From assembly GCF_003286085.1 (NCBI RefSeq), contig NW_020825312.1, positions 434,001-498,000 on the forward strand: 64,000 nucleotides of DNA. The letters are read 5' to 3'. Source of the stretch: Drosophila persimilis. Taxonomy: Eukaryota > Arthropoda > Insecta > Diptera > Drosophilidae. Of the stretch, positions 11,425 to 23,836 are shown piece after piece. Each line of letters begins with the position of its first letter. Position 1 is the first letter of the stretch. The notes below the pieces were generated by a model, which saw only the letters and a list, made by a program, of their open reading frames with translations, did no database searches and was not told the origin of the DNA. Both the position numbers and the translations under genes were made by a program.

Positions 11425-12047
11425 GTAAGTCTTGATATATGTATATATGTATATACATACATATATATATTAATACGCAAATTTCTGATCGCAATATATT
11501 TTAAAATGAATAGATTTAATATTTAAAATAAATATTTCTTGTTTGATATTTTGATTAAATATGGTTAAAAAAACTAGTAGATACATTTATATTTCAATCA
11601 AAGTGAATTCTAGATTTAATTTCACTATGTTTGAATCTAAGACCCGTATATTTAATTTAAATATGGGTTTGTTGCTTTTTACTATGCCATTTTTCTCTCA
11701 GTGTAAAAATAATGACCTGGGGGAACTTTCCTTTCAATTCAAATACATTTTTAGTATTAGTTTAAAGCCGTTCTATATTGGTCCAATCGCGGCCTCTTTG
11801 AATTCTCAAATATGCAATAGCGATCTATTAAGTTCCATTCTTCTACTGGCGCCAAGAAAATGTACTTTTCGTCTATTGATAACGAACATTCATATATTTA
11901 TTTATATTTTTTTACGACACTCAATTATCAGCAAACATTTCAACAATGTCATTTCGTTGCGGGATTTTCGATTAACATTATTTCCATTAAAATTCTTTTA
12001 TGCCCCAAAGAAATTATTGTAGTCGGCTTATCAGCGCAGGAACGGTG

Positions 12048-12083
12048 CACTATGGTCCGAACGACCACTTTTGTTGGCCAAAA
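12048..12083 (+). repeat. Left terminal inverted repeat of the Transib-type element
   Basis: The 36 bases are the exact reverse complement of 13206-13241. They begin CACTATGG, and CGGTG precedes them directly. Confidence 0.93.
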
Positions 12084-13205
12084 CCTAATTTTTCAAAGTC
12101 AAAACTGAAACCTGGTTTTGATCGCTCTGCATTAGAAAAAGATCGACCATTAAATCTGCTTACCAGAAATTTCCATAGATGGCGCCACATTCGCAAAATC
12201 AGCTGTGCAACCCAACTGTTTTTATAGTAAAGCACGTGAAGGGAAAAAGTGGCAAATTAATAACCACTTTAGATATCTCAAAAATTGAAAAACGCCAAGA
12301 CGTGATTAAATTTTTTTGATGAATCTTAATCTGTCGGGTTCTTACTACGTGTTTTGAGTTTTTAACTGTCTCTAGTAGTTCTGATGTCTTCGTAATTGAA
12401 GGTTAAAGTGAGGCCTTCAACATGTGCCAACTTGTAATGAAAACTAATTTTTGAAAAGGTGTACAAAGTGAGTCCTACCTAGTCCCACCCTGAAACCTTT
12501 TCTGTGTCGTAGATTAATAAATTCTTTTTGAAATGTATATAGTTAGAAATGCCACTTTTTACCACAATTCTTGGAATTTGCATTAATAGAGCATAACCTC
12601 AAATTCGAAAATGCATATTTGTTTGCCGAATGGAATTCAGAGAAGGGTAAAATTATCAATTATTTGAAAACGGATCTTAAGGCGACATATCATATGAAAT
12701 TAATAAAGCTTTTGAAGATACCAGCAAGAAAATTTGTTACCGTTTGGCAACATACCGGAACAAATGCCGGTAAAATTCAAAGATGTTTGAACGAAAATAT
12801 GTGGATTGGCCACAAGCCTTTGTTATAATACATTTATCTTTATGTCCAAATATGCTAACTAAGTTCGTAAGGCTGTACAGGACCCAGTCGGAAAGCCGGC
12901 ACATATCTCACTTAACGAGGCGTTAACCTTGCTTCTAGACAAGGATTTCGGCAATAATTTACGGAAACCTTTAAACGATTTTATTTTTATTTAAATCAAA
13001 ATTTTTTTTAGTCGTTCAACGCCGTTTTCTTAAATAAAATATGCTTAATACTTTTTTTCACTATAACTAAAAATTTAAATATGCATTATTAAAAAAAGGG
13101 GCGGTGCCACACCCATTTTTTTTCTTAAATCCATTTCTTATTGATTATATGTATCCAATACAAAAAACTAAATGAAAAAATCTTGTTCCGTTCGGGAGTT
13201 ATTAA

Positions 13206-13241
13206 TTTTGGCCAACAAAAGTGGTCGTTCGGACCATAGTG
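13206..13241 (-). repeat. Right terminal inverted repeat of the Transib-type element
   Basis: The 36 bases match the left repeat perfectly in inverted orientation. The second copy of CGGTG follows directly at 13242-13246. Confidence 0.93.
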
Positions 13242-13246
13242 CGGTG

Positions 13247-15518
13247 GCAGAGATATGTATGTAGATGTTCAATGGAAAGTCTCGTGAATCTATCATTTAT
13301 GAAATGCGTAGTTTTTATTTGATTTGACGATGCAACGGTTGAGTGGTGTTGGGGGGATTCCAACTAAGGTTCAGATCCAGATAGCTTTTGTTTACACGAA
13401 GCCCGGAGCAGAAGCAGAACAAGAAGCAACAGAAAAAAGAGGGCGTGTCAATCGTAGATGTGAACTTATTGTCGTTGATAAGAAAGTACTGAAAGCTCTG
13501 CTCTCTCTGTGTGTGTTGGTTGGTTGTGGTCCGATATTTTATGACGTGCCTGATGACGCACTTTATTGTGGGACAAATAAAAGAACGAAACCCATTTATA
13601 CGATTTTATTATTATATATTCCCCACTTGATGATACGATTTTGGGTCACAGCAGCAAAGACCCCCCAGCCTAGTTATGATGCGAATTCTGTTGGTGATTT
13701 GTTTTTTACATTCTCGTAGTTTAATCTTCAGCTTATTCATGAAATAAATCTTAAGTACATTTTATGAAATTCATCCTCTCAGTATAGCGAAACCCGCGGC
13801 GCTTCGTATAGAACATTGCTCGGAAATTGTTCTCATTCTCTGAATAGCTAAATAAAACTAGTTTCTGCCTGTTGTCGCATTTATAATAGCATAATTGGGC
13901 CCTAACTTGTCATCATCTTATCGCTTATTGATCATTGTTAGGTTTCAGCTTTTTAATAACCATCGAAATCGAACACTCACGAACCTGGGGCAGCTGTCAA
14001 ATAAATTCGGCATTCCATCCGTCCCCATTCCCGTTCCCATCGCCATTTCACCTTCTTCCCTGCATAGTTTTTATGGTGGACTGTTTAACGACTGGGCGTG
14101 GCACTTGCACCGCTCGAGAGTTCAATGAAACTTGTACGCGCCTGGCCTTGACTCTAATAATAAATGATATAGAGATGAATCTTGGCTGGGGATCGCCATG
14201 AATTAGCCACGACACCCAATGCATTATCAGCTCATTACCGACACCACTCGAACGCCGAACGTCCAACGCCGAAAACGCAAACATTTTAATGTTCATTGTG
14301 CCATTAAAATGCGTTTGCTGCGATTACGCTGCCCCCATCAATCATCAATCATCACTGGAAGCAATCGCAGAGCGTGTAAGTCACGGAACGGATGACATTG
14401 CTTGGCAAAAGATTATCGCCGTGCACTTGAGATTCGATTCAGGAGGAGGACGACGATTCAGGGAGAGGGCCATGAAGGAGAAGCGGTCAGATCTAGCTCA
14501 GTCGGCAACGACAAAAATTAAAGACGAAAAGTATTTTTGGGATTTTTGATAAGTTCAATTCGTAGATGAAATATGTATGTATGTTGTATGACATCAAAAA
14601 GACTTATAAGGAAAGTCGTGAGTTCTAGAACGAAATTGGGGATTGATTGGGGAGGAACGGAAGAAAAAGTATGAATGAGTTGAGTTGGAAAGAGTTCTCT
14701 CATTTCTTTCGAGGTTTAGTTTTGCTCATTTGTAACCAATAGTTTCCCCCATTATCCCACATAGTTTCATTCGTTTATCCGCAACCGTTTCACTGCATCT
14801 TCTTTAAGTAGTTTCATTTCTTTTAAAAAACTCCATCAATCACAATTGAACTTTCCGCCGTTTCTCACTGCTGCCTCTAAATGAGCCAACCCCTAAGCAC
14901 TGAACACCCTAAATGACTTGTAATTTTTAACACTCAAAAGCCAACCCACCCACGTGCATTAACCCACTCACCGCTCACCTTTAACATTCTGGCTGCTTGT
15001 GGCGTCAGAGCTTGAGCTTAATTAGGCATTAATATTTCATAAATGTCAATTAAGGGATGTCTCACAGGGAGAGAGAGACACACAAAGTCACTGAGAGAGG
15101 GGTATAGTCCGTGGCATATCAAATGATGATGTTGCAATGTGACCTGATTTCAAGAGCAGGCATCAAAGAAGCCTTTTCCATTTATAGATCGAAATGGAAA
15201 GGGGGAGACTTTTGCGAAAGCCAAAACTTTCAACTGGTGCGTGTCCTAGATTTCATTGAGAATGGGAAAAAATGCAACGTGACTGTTTTAAAGTGAAGCC
15301 AACACCTTGTGAGGGCCGACGAAACCCCTCGAAACCCCTCGAAACATTTGCGCATATTTTGAAAACTTTGTGTTGTTTGTAATGGGAAACCCTTTTGCGT
15401 AAGCACTCAATGGGCGAGGGTTGGCTTGAGGGAGGTGCTTAATTGTTCTAGCCAAATTGTTGTTTGCACTTTCAACACAATATATTCACACTTTTGTGGC
15501 CTTTCAATTCCGCAGTAC
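13247..15518. other. Non-coding DNA, probably CNMa leader intron
   Basis: About 2.3 kb without a supported gene. It contains a 10-bp tandem repeat (CGAAACCCCT) near 15318-15345. It ends in a good splice acceptor (CTTTCAATTCCGCAG, AG at 15513-15514) five to eight bases before the CNMa start codons. This suggests a 5' UTR intron ending there. Confidence 0.45.
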
Positions 15519-16369
15519 ATGATGTCCACAACGTGCGGCTGCTCAATCGTCCAGTGGGGCATTGCCATTGTGTTGCTGTCAGTCGCTACCGGGCCAGGAT
15601 ATGCCATGCCACGTACTGGGCTGCCAACGCAGTTGTTGTTCAGCGAACTGCTTGGAGCGGGTAATGAGGACAACACCTATTATGGCGAGCAACTGGTGAG
15701 TGATAGATGGGTTTATTGAGGCATCTACATGGAGACTCAACCACCTGCTTGCTCCCCTTTGACTTCTAGAAGTATCAGCACCAGCAACAGCAGGAACAGA
15801 AACAGCAACGACTGCATTCGTTTGCCAGGAAATGGCCTTCGCTGAGGGATCTGCTGCTGACCGCTGACTACGAGGACCTTGGCGTGCCACAGGATAGCAA
15901 TGAGCGAGAAGTGGTCACCAGTTCCCGTCTCCTGGCGCGTCTGCACAAGCTCAGCGAGAATGGCGGTGGCGAGGAGTTGCGCTACAACCTGGTCAACGAC
16001 TTAACTGAAATGCCTTCCAAGAAGGTGGTGTCCAGTCCTTCTCTCAAGGAGCACAACACCAAAAAGAATGTGCAATGTAAGTAAACGATCTATAATCTAT
16101 ATTTATTAAGATATATATATAAATACTACCTTCAATGTGGCATGATTGACTAATTTTTTGATTCGAAACATTTTTATTTTCATGTTTATTATTTGGTCCC
16201 AAAAATTAGTTCGTAAACAATGTAAGTGTTGCATGAAGCAATTCAAAATCTATTTCATTCTAACTAACATTTGTATGTATTTGTGATTTCCTTAGACATG
16301 TCGCCGTGCCACTTTAAGATCTGCAACATGGGCCGCAAACGCAATGCCGGCTCCTATGTACCCTACTGA
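15519..16369 (+). CDS. CNMa: CNMamide neuropeptide precursor
   Basis: Three exons, 15519-15695, 15770-16076 and 16296-16369, encode a 185-residue prepropeptide. Residues 1-29 form a signal peptide (hydrophobic WGIAIVLLSVATG, cleavage after YA). The middle is a poorly conserved, Gln-rich spacer. Near the end lies dibasic KK (157-158), then NVQYMSPCHFKICNM, the amidation donor glycine (174) and RKR (175-177). C166 and C171 should form a disulfide ring. This is the CNMamide signature; the mature hormone is secreted and acts on a CNMa G-protein-coupled receptor. The last intron splits codon 162, inside the mature peptide between Gln and Tyr. All splice sites are canonical (GTGAGT, GTAAGT donors). 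Two ATGs stand in tandem at 15519 and 15522; I took the first. An eight-residue tail (NAGSYVPY) remains after RKR. Identification is secure from the peptide. Confidence 0.96.
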
Positions 16370-16396
16370 AGCGATCTGAAGAGCAGAACCCCCCAA

Positions 16397-16402
16397 AATA
16401 AA
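16397..16402 (+). terminator. Proximal poly(A) signal, CNMa
   Basis: AATAAA lies 28 bases after the CNMa stop. Further AATAAA or AATAAAA hexamers near 16473 and at 16919-16924 could give a 3' UTR of up to about 550 bases. The intervening sequence holds a CA microsatellite. Confidence 0.5.
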
Positions 16403-16613
16403 ACTGAAAAGTAAACCCCATCTCCACCCTAAAAAAAAAACAAAAATGGAAAAACCAAAAGCAGCCAAAGTAAAATAAAAGCAGAAAAATTAACAGAATT
16501 TGCATTATCACAGATTTGTGGAACACGTTCAAATGCCAAGTATTGTCTATTGATTTAGTTTGAGAATTAGTAATTATGATTATAATGTATTTTTAACAAA
16601 TGTCTCGACATTT

Positions 16614-16650
16614 ACACAAACAAACACACACACACACACACAAACACACA
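16614..16650. repeat. (CA)n microsatellite
   Basis: An interrupted CA repeat in the possible CNMa 3' UTR, with ACAA interruptions on both sides. Confidence 0.8.
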
Positions 16651-19207
16651 TTACACAACTCCAAAACACCTCTCCTTAGCGATTGTGTCTCTCTTTCCCC
16701 CATCCCATATGAACACTTACAAAGTATTTCCATATTAGTTATATGAATATTATCTATGAATTTTTTTGTATTCGAAATACATTCAATTATAATAACCAAC
16801 AAAATGTTGTTAGATATTAAGCAAAAACCTATATATTACAAAATATTTATTGAAAACAAACAAAAAAACAACAAAGAAAAACAAAAATGAATGATATATT
16901 ATATTGCCAAGTTTCCTGAATAAATAAATGTTATATGATTATGGTATTCAAAGACCCGAAAGGGGTCGCCCAAAATATTATCGGAATCGTTTTCGTTTTT
17001 TAATTAAAATCATGGTGTCCCCAGAAGCAGGCAACGCTCTCGAAAATACAATATTTTTATGCAAAAAAAGTGAAGTCTGCTTTTAGGCGATGCGTGGAAT
17101 ATAGAATGGAATGGTTGATTTTGGAGCTTTACGACACATTTTTAAAAAAATACAGATACTACTTTAAGAGACTTTAATGATGATCGATTTTCTAGCTCTT
17201 CGTACAGATTTTTTGTGGCTGTAGATAAGTTTTTCCTATTAGGAATTTCCTATTAGTTGTATGTTCTTCGCTGTTTTTCAGGCTATTTTGTATCTTCAGA
17301 TACTTTGGTAGCCTTGTATACATATCCCACTATTTCTTCTACTTCTTGTAGATGTTTTTCTTTTCAAATGCATTCATTTTCGTCATACAGATATGTATGT
17401 ATCTTACGGATGTGGTTGCCCTTCAGGCGATTGCTTTACATGTAAATTATAATGTGGACCACCGAGAACCATAAAAAGTGCACTAAAGCGTGTATTAAAT
17501 TGATTTAATTGTTTTTGGTAGTCCGCCTCGCTGATGTTTTAATTACATATTAGATTTTGATTGAGTTGCTCATTGCATTAATTAAATATGCAGGCGTGAG
17601 AACCAATCGCGGAACGATACCTGATTGATACTTCCAAGAATATTCTTCAGAGTATCTGTTTCTGAGTCTCAGATAATATCACGCAGTCATCTCTGGCAGT
17701 AGCCCATAATCCGAGTCATGCATAGACCGACCCCCAGGCTGCGGTTGCAAAGGCCAAGTGCCACTGAAATTTGTTGGAAAAGTCAGCTCAGAAGCCAGTG
17801 GGCGTTGCACGTTTCCATTGGCGTTTGCGGAACCATCAGAATTCTGGCTACAGGATATGAAATATTGAAATCGATCGCGTTTATGGCTAGCAACTTAATG
17901 TCATGGCGGCGCCGTTAGCCATAAAAAACGGAACGAACTGAAAAGCTGACTAAACCAGAAAGCAAACAGCCAGCACAATCCACTGGTGGTACTCGAGTAC
18001 TCGTAGTTCTGGTAGTAAACGCCCAAACGCGTTCGCGGGCTGTGGGAAAATGTTAAACAGCTGGGCAGATCGAATCTGAATCTGACTCCAAATCCGAGTA
18101 GTACTGACGTAGCTGAAGCTGACCGCCAGAGACCTTCGACTGTGCTTCACTTTTATGCTCTTTAACAGTTTACACGAAATGCATTTCGATCTGTTCGCAA
18201 TTAACGACTCTCAAGTGATTCATGCTCAGCTATAACTACGGGTTTATGTATGTATAGTACTTACCGGCAATACATCTGTTGTGTCTGTTCTATTCGAATG
18301 CAAATTCTATTGCTATTACAATTAAACGTGCTTTGTCTGATTCGTTGCGCGGCACTCGACAAATTGCTTGGCTTGCTTTTGATTGCCGCTTCTGGGGCTG
18401 TCGGAGATGTTGACTTCGAGAATTATGAGCCCAACATGTCAATATACTTGTAAAGATCGCAGCCAATCGGATAAGCTTCCCACGAAGCTCAGTGGCATAT
18501 GATAATTGGCCACACACAGGCGTAAATGGGAGCTTATGATGCGCTCAGCTAATTGGATAGGAATGCTTATAAGACTATAAGCATTTGTTAATCCAAGTTC
18601 ATCAATCAAAGCGCAACCTGCCTGCTTACATTAAGTTATAGAAACAATTTTCAAATCAAATCATTTCCATAGTTTTCCCAGACACAACAATCAGTTTTTG
18701 GATCCCCAGTGCCGCCGAAACAAACTTGGGGCTGAAAATTATACTTAAATTCACCCCGTCCTCACACCACACACCTTACGGATAATTAAGCATCAAAGTG
18801 CTGGGCAATATTTTTGGATTTCGGCCGAGTCAAGGTCACACACTAATTGATCAGCGGGCCAAAGCAGAGCCACGTAAACTGACGAAAGTAAAAGTAAACC
18901 AAATACGAGTATGAGTATGAGTGTGAGTGTGAGTGTGAGTACGGGGGAATACTCATAGAGTTGATCATTTAATTAACTTAATTCAGTTGTTTAAGTTGCT
19001 TGTTAATTGGACTTTCAAATCTGAAATAGCGCCGTCTTAAGCCCTGGCAAAAATGTTCATAAACTTTTCAACTCTGGGACTCTGGGCTCTGTTCAGAATT
19101 AAATTGGAATCGTAACACAAATTGCCTGGGTTGGATGGGTGGGGATCGTGGCATTTCTCACACACTCTGCGGGGCCTGACTCAATCCCTCGTGTGAGAAA
19201 ATTTCAG

Positions 19208-19260
19208 ACTGCAACTGCAAGTGCCACTGCAACTGCAACTGCCACAGCCACAGCCACAGA
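19208..19260. repeat. CTGCAA/CCACAG hexamer array
   Basis: Imperfect tandem hexamers, first ACTGCA-type and then CCACAG-type. Open frames across it are low-complexity artefacts. Confidence 0.75.
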
Positions 19261-20902
19261 GCCGCAAGACAATCGCAATTGTTTCGGGCCGCTGTCTGCA
19301 CCAGATATGCGCGGGTTTTATTATTATTTGTATGGTTCTGAAACGGCATTGACAAGGCCACACTTGTAGTCGGAGTCTGAGTCGGAGTTGGAGTTGGAGT
19401 ATGATGGAGTGCCAGTGCCCTGTGGTGGTGCCTCATGTGAATGCATTAGGCAAAGTGTTTTGCTGGATTGCCTCTAAAATGTGTAATTTTCGTAGCCGGA
19501 TTCCGTAGAGCATTTCTTGCAGAGCCACCAAATGTGAAGGATAAACCAGATATTGGTTAAGATCAAATTAACGACGCACATGACATTTGCCAAGACGCCA
19601 GCCCCAGCCGCTCGACGTGTGCCGCGCATTTGTCCAACTCATTGAATTGCCCGCAGCTATTTTCATTTTCATTCATTCATTTACTCATTCATTCATGGCA
19701 CAAAACGTGCGTAAACGCACAACTCGTTTCGGTTGGCGAACGAGGAAAAATAATGTCAAGCTGGCCAAACAACTCTGAGGAAAACCCATAAAAACAACCG
19801 ACAGTTAAGATTAGCAAGTTTCCTGAGCAAACGTGAAACTCTCCGCTCCACCGGCGTTCCACTGGTGCTCCACAATGAACTTGACACATTTTTCGGAGCT
19901 TCAGACAGTGCAAACATTGTGCAAATGAACTAATTACGACACGGGGACTATTGCACAACAGATACTTGATGGCTAATTACAGCGATTGCCACAATTGCCG
20001 GGCCATTAGAGAGGGGGAGCAAGAGACCAGACCCATCCCCAGATGGGGCACATTCAAATGGCGTTGCCCCATTAATCATACCGCCTGTCCATGGCTGTCT
20101 GGGAGTTGCAATTCTTCTCACACACTCGGCAGAAAAACCAAAATGAATTGCCTTTTAATATCAAAGATTATAAGCCAAGAACTGTCGATCAATTTGGTCA
20201 AGATTTTTGTCGATACGCTGTACGAGTATATTTATTTATGACTTTTGTCTGCACGAAATTGAAATGAATGTTCGAAGGTGTGTTGTTCGGCTTTTGTTTT
20301 TCATATAATTAATGATCCATTAAGTGTGGAAAAAAAACAATTTAAATTAGGGTTATTTCTAGTAAGAACTAAACAGCTTCCGCATTTGTGTCTAATGAAT
20401 GTCTATCGAATGTCTATCATACTAGTATATTTTACCTTAATTATAGCCGGTATTTTTGGAATATATATATATATATATATATTTGTTTGAAAATATACAA
20501 ATGTAATAGGCGGAAAGAAGAATTTCTAAATTTTGCACGCAAATAACTGCAAATCACTGTGTATAAATCCATCAATCCACGAAGAAGACAGAATGAAGCT
20601 CCTTGTAATGATATTACTGGCTATCCATTGCGTTTCTAATTATTAAAGTCATATATTTCTATGCCCCACAACTCTATCAAAGTGAATGGCCATCAATTAG
20701 CCAAGGCTCACACAAAATGTCAACTCAATTTCGGCCGGCAACCCATCAAACGCAAGAGATTTAATTATCATCTCCGCCTGTCTGCAATTGGAGTGGAGAT
20801 TCGAGCGTGGAGTCAGCCAAACTCTTGTTACCGGCATCAAAATGATGGCTAATTGTTATTTTTGCATATGCATTCAGGCGGCTGCTTGCATGTTGTTTGA
20901 TC

Positions 20903-20904
<2 letters not shown>

Positions 20905-20960
<56 letters not shown>
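20905..20960. repeat. (GA)n microsatellite
   Basis: An almost uninterrupted GA run of about 56 bases. In flies such tracts can bind GAGA factor or CLAMP; see the finding on dosage compensation. Confidence 0.9.
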
Positions 20961-20963
<3 letters not shown>

Positions 20964-21679
20964 GAGACCTTACATAATAATCTAGTTAACAAATTGTGTC
21001 ATGTGGAGCTGCTAGCAACCGAGTAACCGAGTAACCGACTCAACTGTCTCGGTCTCCTCGGTGCCTGCATCCAACCGAAATCCGACAGAGCAGCTGCAGC
21101 CGCCTGGTCTTTCCAGCCGCCACTTTCGAAAGTCTTTTGCCCCCCCCTTCCAGAGAGGGGGGTAGAGAATAGAAATAGAGGACTTGCATAACCCAGACAG
21201 GGGTACAGGGGAACAGGGGACAAACGACAGCGGTATTATCGCGAGGGTGTTGGCCTACGACTGCATATAAAAAAGTCATTAAAATATTTAAAAATAAATA
21301 ATCCCCAGCCAGCAATCTGCTGTGCATAGTAAAAACTCACGAATTTGCTCCTTGGGGGCGCCCCAGAAATGGTCAGCCATCGTTTCCTAGCCTAAATATG
21401 ATAGATAGATCTTCCAAGAGAGGGGGGAGGGAGTCTGTAGGGAACGACTATCATGGCTTGGGCTGTGGGGTGTGTCCAGTCAAAATGTAAAACATGGAAA
21501 ATGGGGGAAAAATGGGGGAAAAATGGGGTAAAGGCTCTGTCCGCTGGCAATTGTGGGTTAATGGGTGAATGTGCTGTTTGAACTACATTACAATGGATAA
21601 TCAGTTAGTGGTTCGGGCCGGCCTAACCCGTTGGATTGGTAGTTTTGCCAAGTGGCAAAATATTTGTTATGCAAAACCA

Positions 21680-21699
21680 AACAAAAGACTTGAGCAACG
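21680..21699 (-). repeat. Recurring motif, copy 1 (variant)
   Basis: AACAAAAGACTTGAGCAACG is the reverse complement of the dispersed TTGCCTAAGTCTTTTG motif with small changes in the core. Confidence 0.5.
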
Positions 21700-22463
21700 T
21701 TGAAGGAAATTATAGGAAATTTGGTAGTTAATGGTTGGTTTTTCTGTGCATTAAATATATTTCAGCACTCCCTCAGCCATGATACAGCTCAAGCACCCAT
21801 TGTTCTTTGTGAGTTTCTCTAGAATCTTCAGTCAAATCAACACCTTGAAGTTCATAAACCAGGAACACGCCTTCTGCCTGACACGGACCACCTCTAGCAT
21901 GTACTCCTGTCAGCTAAACCCTAGGTGAGCCGCTGGACTTGCAGACTTGTCTGATGTCTGCCGTATTGTGGCTGGAAATTGAATTTACTGGATGATGGCG
22001 ATAGAAACAAGGCGTCGACACCCACGCATCCAGAGCCAGAGCAAGAGAGATCCCCAGAGATCCAAAAGGTACTACGTGTACTATAGCCGACTTCAATCTT
22101 TGATTACAGGGCAGCCACACGTCAGTTGTGCAAGAAGCGATTGCCAACAATTGTGCTGCGGTTAACCAAAGAGAAGAGGAGTGGGGAGTGAGTGTGCTGC
22201 ACAGACAGATCATAAGAAGCGGCATCTGAGACATCTCTGTTGTGGTTTTGCCACTCAAAATTGTTGCAACAACACAAAGTCCAATCGGTTTATATCTCTC
22301 TTTAGAGGCAGGATCATAAGTTGGTTTCTAGAATGCTAAGCCGGATATGTACATGGCAATGAGAACAATGCGATAAACATTATGGACATGCCTTTCTGAA
22401 CAATGAACAGAGATCTCCGACATTATCGAGAGCCAATAAATCAGCAAACTGAGCCACAAATTT

Positions 22464-22531
22464 CAACAGCAACAGCAACTGCGACTACGACTACGTCTAC
22501 GAGTACGAGTACGACTGTGAGTACGAGTATG
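22464..22531. repeat. ACAGCA/GACTAC/GAGTAC hexamer array
   Basis: Tandem hexamers that drift from ACAGCA through GACTAC to GAGTAC units. It is one of many GAGTAC-type arrays in the window. Confidence 0.75.
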
Positions 22532-23520
22532 ACAATGGGCAAACAATTACAAAACCATATAAAAGCGAATTCGATACGAGAAATCTAAAGCGGAAATTTT
22601 GTAAAGCTGCCACGCCCCCTCTTCAGCCCAGAGCCCCAGTCTTTTTCTGGGGCTGCACTGCACTCTGCTCTGTGGGATCGCGGCGGCGGTGGTGAATGCA
22701 TTGCGAAAATGCCGGGGCAAAAAACCCACCGAATGCAAGCCAAATTCGACCTAAGAGCAGGCCTGTTCCAGCTCCAGCTCCGCTCTGGTCATGGCAAATT
22801 GCCTTGGAGTGTCTCCATTCTAAGCCTGGCCGAGGCCCGAAGGTCGGTCTTCGGTCTTCGGTCTCCAGTCCAAGCCTCTGGTTTGGGTCGAACAATGGAG
22901 GTGATCTATGTAAATTTCGAGCGACATAATTGCATGGATTAAGCTGTTGTCTGTTTGCTGACTGTTTGGGATCTCTAACCACCCCTCCTCCCCCCAAAAA
23001 TATATATAATTGGACAGCTGATAAGCCACACGCCCACTGAAAGAGCTGTCAGAGAACCCAAATCCCGCATTAAAATCTACAATTTTTCGAAAATTGTTTC
23101 CACTGGAATTACAATTTGTAAAGGAAAAGCGTGGAGCCAGCCACAACCATACCAAAATACAATCAAATTGAAATCAAAGTTTGGGTTAAGCCCATAGACA
23201 ATTCGACCTTGCGGTTGTCTTAGGTATTTTTGTGGGTGCACTTTACCGTTCGAGCTGAAAAGTGGCTCAAAGTGGTGCAGAAGGAAGTTCGAAAGATTTT
23301 CTTTAAAGATTTCACGGAACACCATTCCCCCGGAATCTGTATGACAAGCATATTCCATGATTTCATTAATCAATTAAGCTTTTCCTACTCTTTACTCAGT
23401 GATTGCAGTTTGGCTTACCATGAATACCAAGCCGAGCTCTGGTCAAGGTCAGACATTTGTTCAATTACTGCAGCTAATACATTTTTTATTCAGTTTTTAC
23501 TCCCCCTTTTTTATTGTGGT

Positions 23521-23563
23521 TGCCACAGCCACAGCCACAGCCACAGCAAAAGCCACAGCCACA
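23521..23563. repeat. (CCACAG)n hexamer array
   Basis: About six CCACAG units with one CAAAAG interruption. Confidence 0.85.
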
Positions 23564-23817
23564 ATTTTTGTGGCATTTGTAAAGATCGGTAGCCGCTGGT
23601 CAAAAATCATGAGTAAATGTTAATTGCCATGAGTCGATCGCAGGTATTGTTTAGCTCAATACGTTAATTACAATTGGAATTTTGCATAATTAATTTAAAT
23701 TATAGCCCAGGCCATACTCATACTCTGCTGATGCTTGCTGTTGACTTGTGAACCGACTTCCATCTGGGGAATGTTGCGCAAAAGATCTGACAGAACAAAA
23801 ATTCAAATCAAACGAAT

Positions 23818-23836
23818 GACTTAGGCAACGAACTTG
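23818..23836 (-). repeat. Recurring motif, copy 2
   Basis: GACTTAGGCAACGAACTTG is an exact reverse-strand copy of the CAAGTTCGTTGCCTAAGTC half of the dispersed motif. A variant third copy (CAAAAGACTGAGCAAC) follows about 105 bases downstream. Confidence 0.65.

Larger units (their letters stand above)
12048..13241. mobile_element. Non-autonomous Transib-type DNA transposon
   Basis: A 1194-bp element bounded by perfect 36-bp terminal inverted repeats, 12048-12083 and 13206-13241, which start CACTATGG. It is flanked by the 5-bp duplication CGGTG at 12043-12047 and 13242-13246. Transib elements are known for 5-bp GC-rich target duplications and for terminal repeats starting with an RSS-like CACWATG, so both features fit. 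Inside, an open frame at 12571-12828 (85 residues, ends WIGHKPLL) and a later remnant near 12873-12990 (contains HISLNEALTLLLDKDF) may be transposase relics; the second recalls the EALAL segment of Transib transposases. There is no full transposase, so the copy is an internally deleted derivative. The perfect repeats and duplication suggest a fairly recent insertion. Confidence 0.85.

Noticed and set aside
13324..13719. 131-codon open frame just after the Transib-type element
   Set aside because: No domain, low-complexity patches, and no splice or promoter context.
16953..16967. GACCC / GGGTC hairpin after CNMa
   Set aside because: A 5-bp stem is expected by chance and Pol II termination does not use such hairpins.
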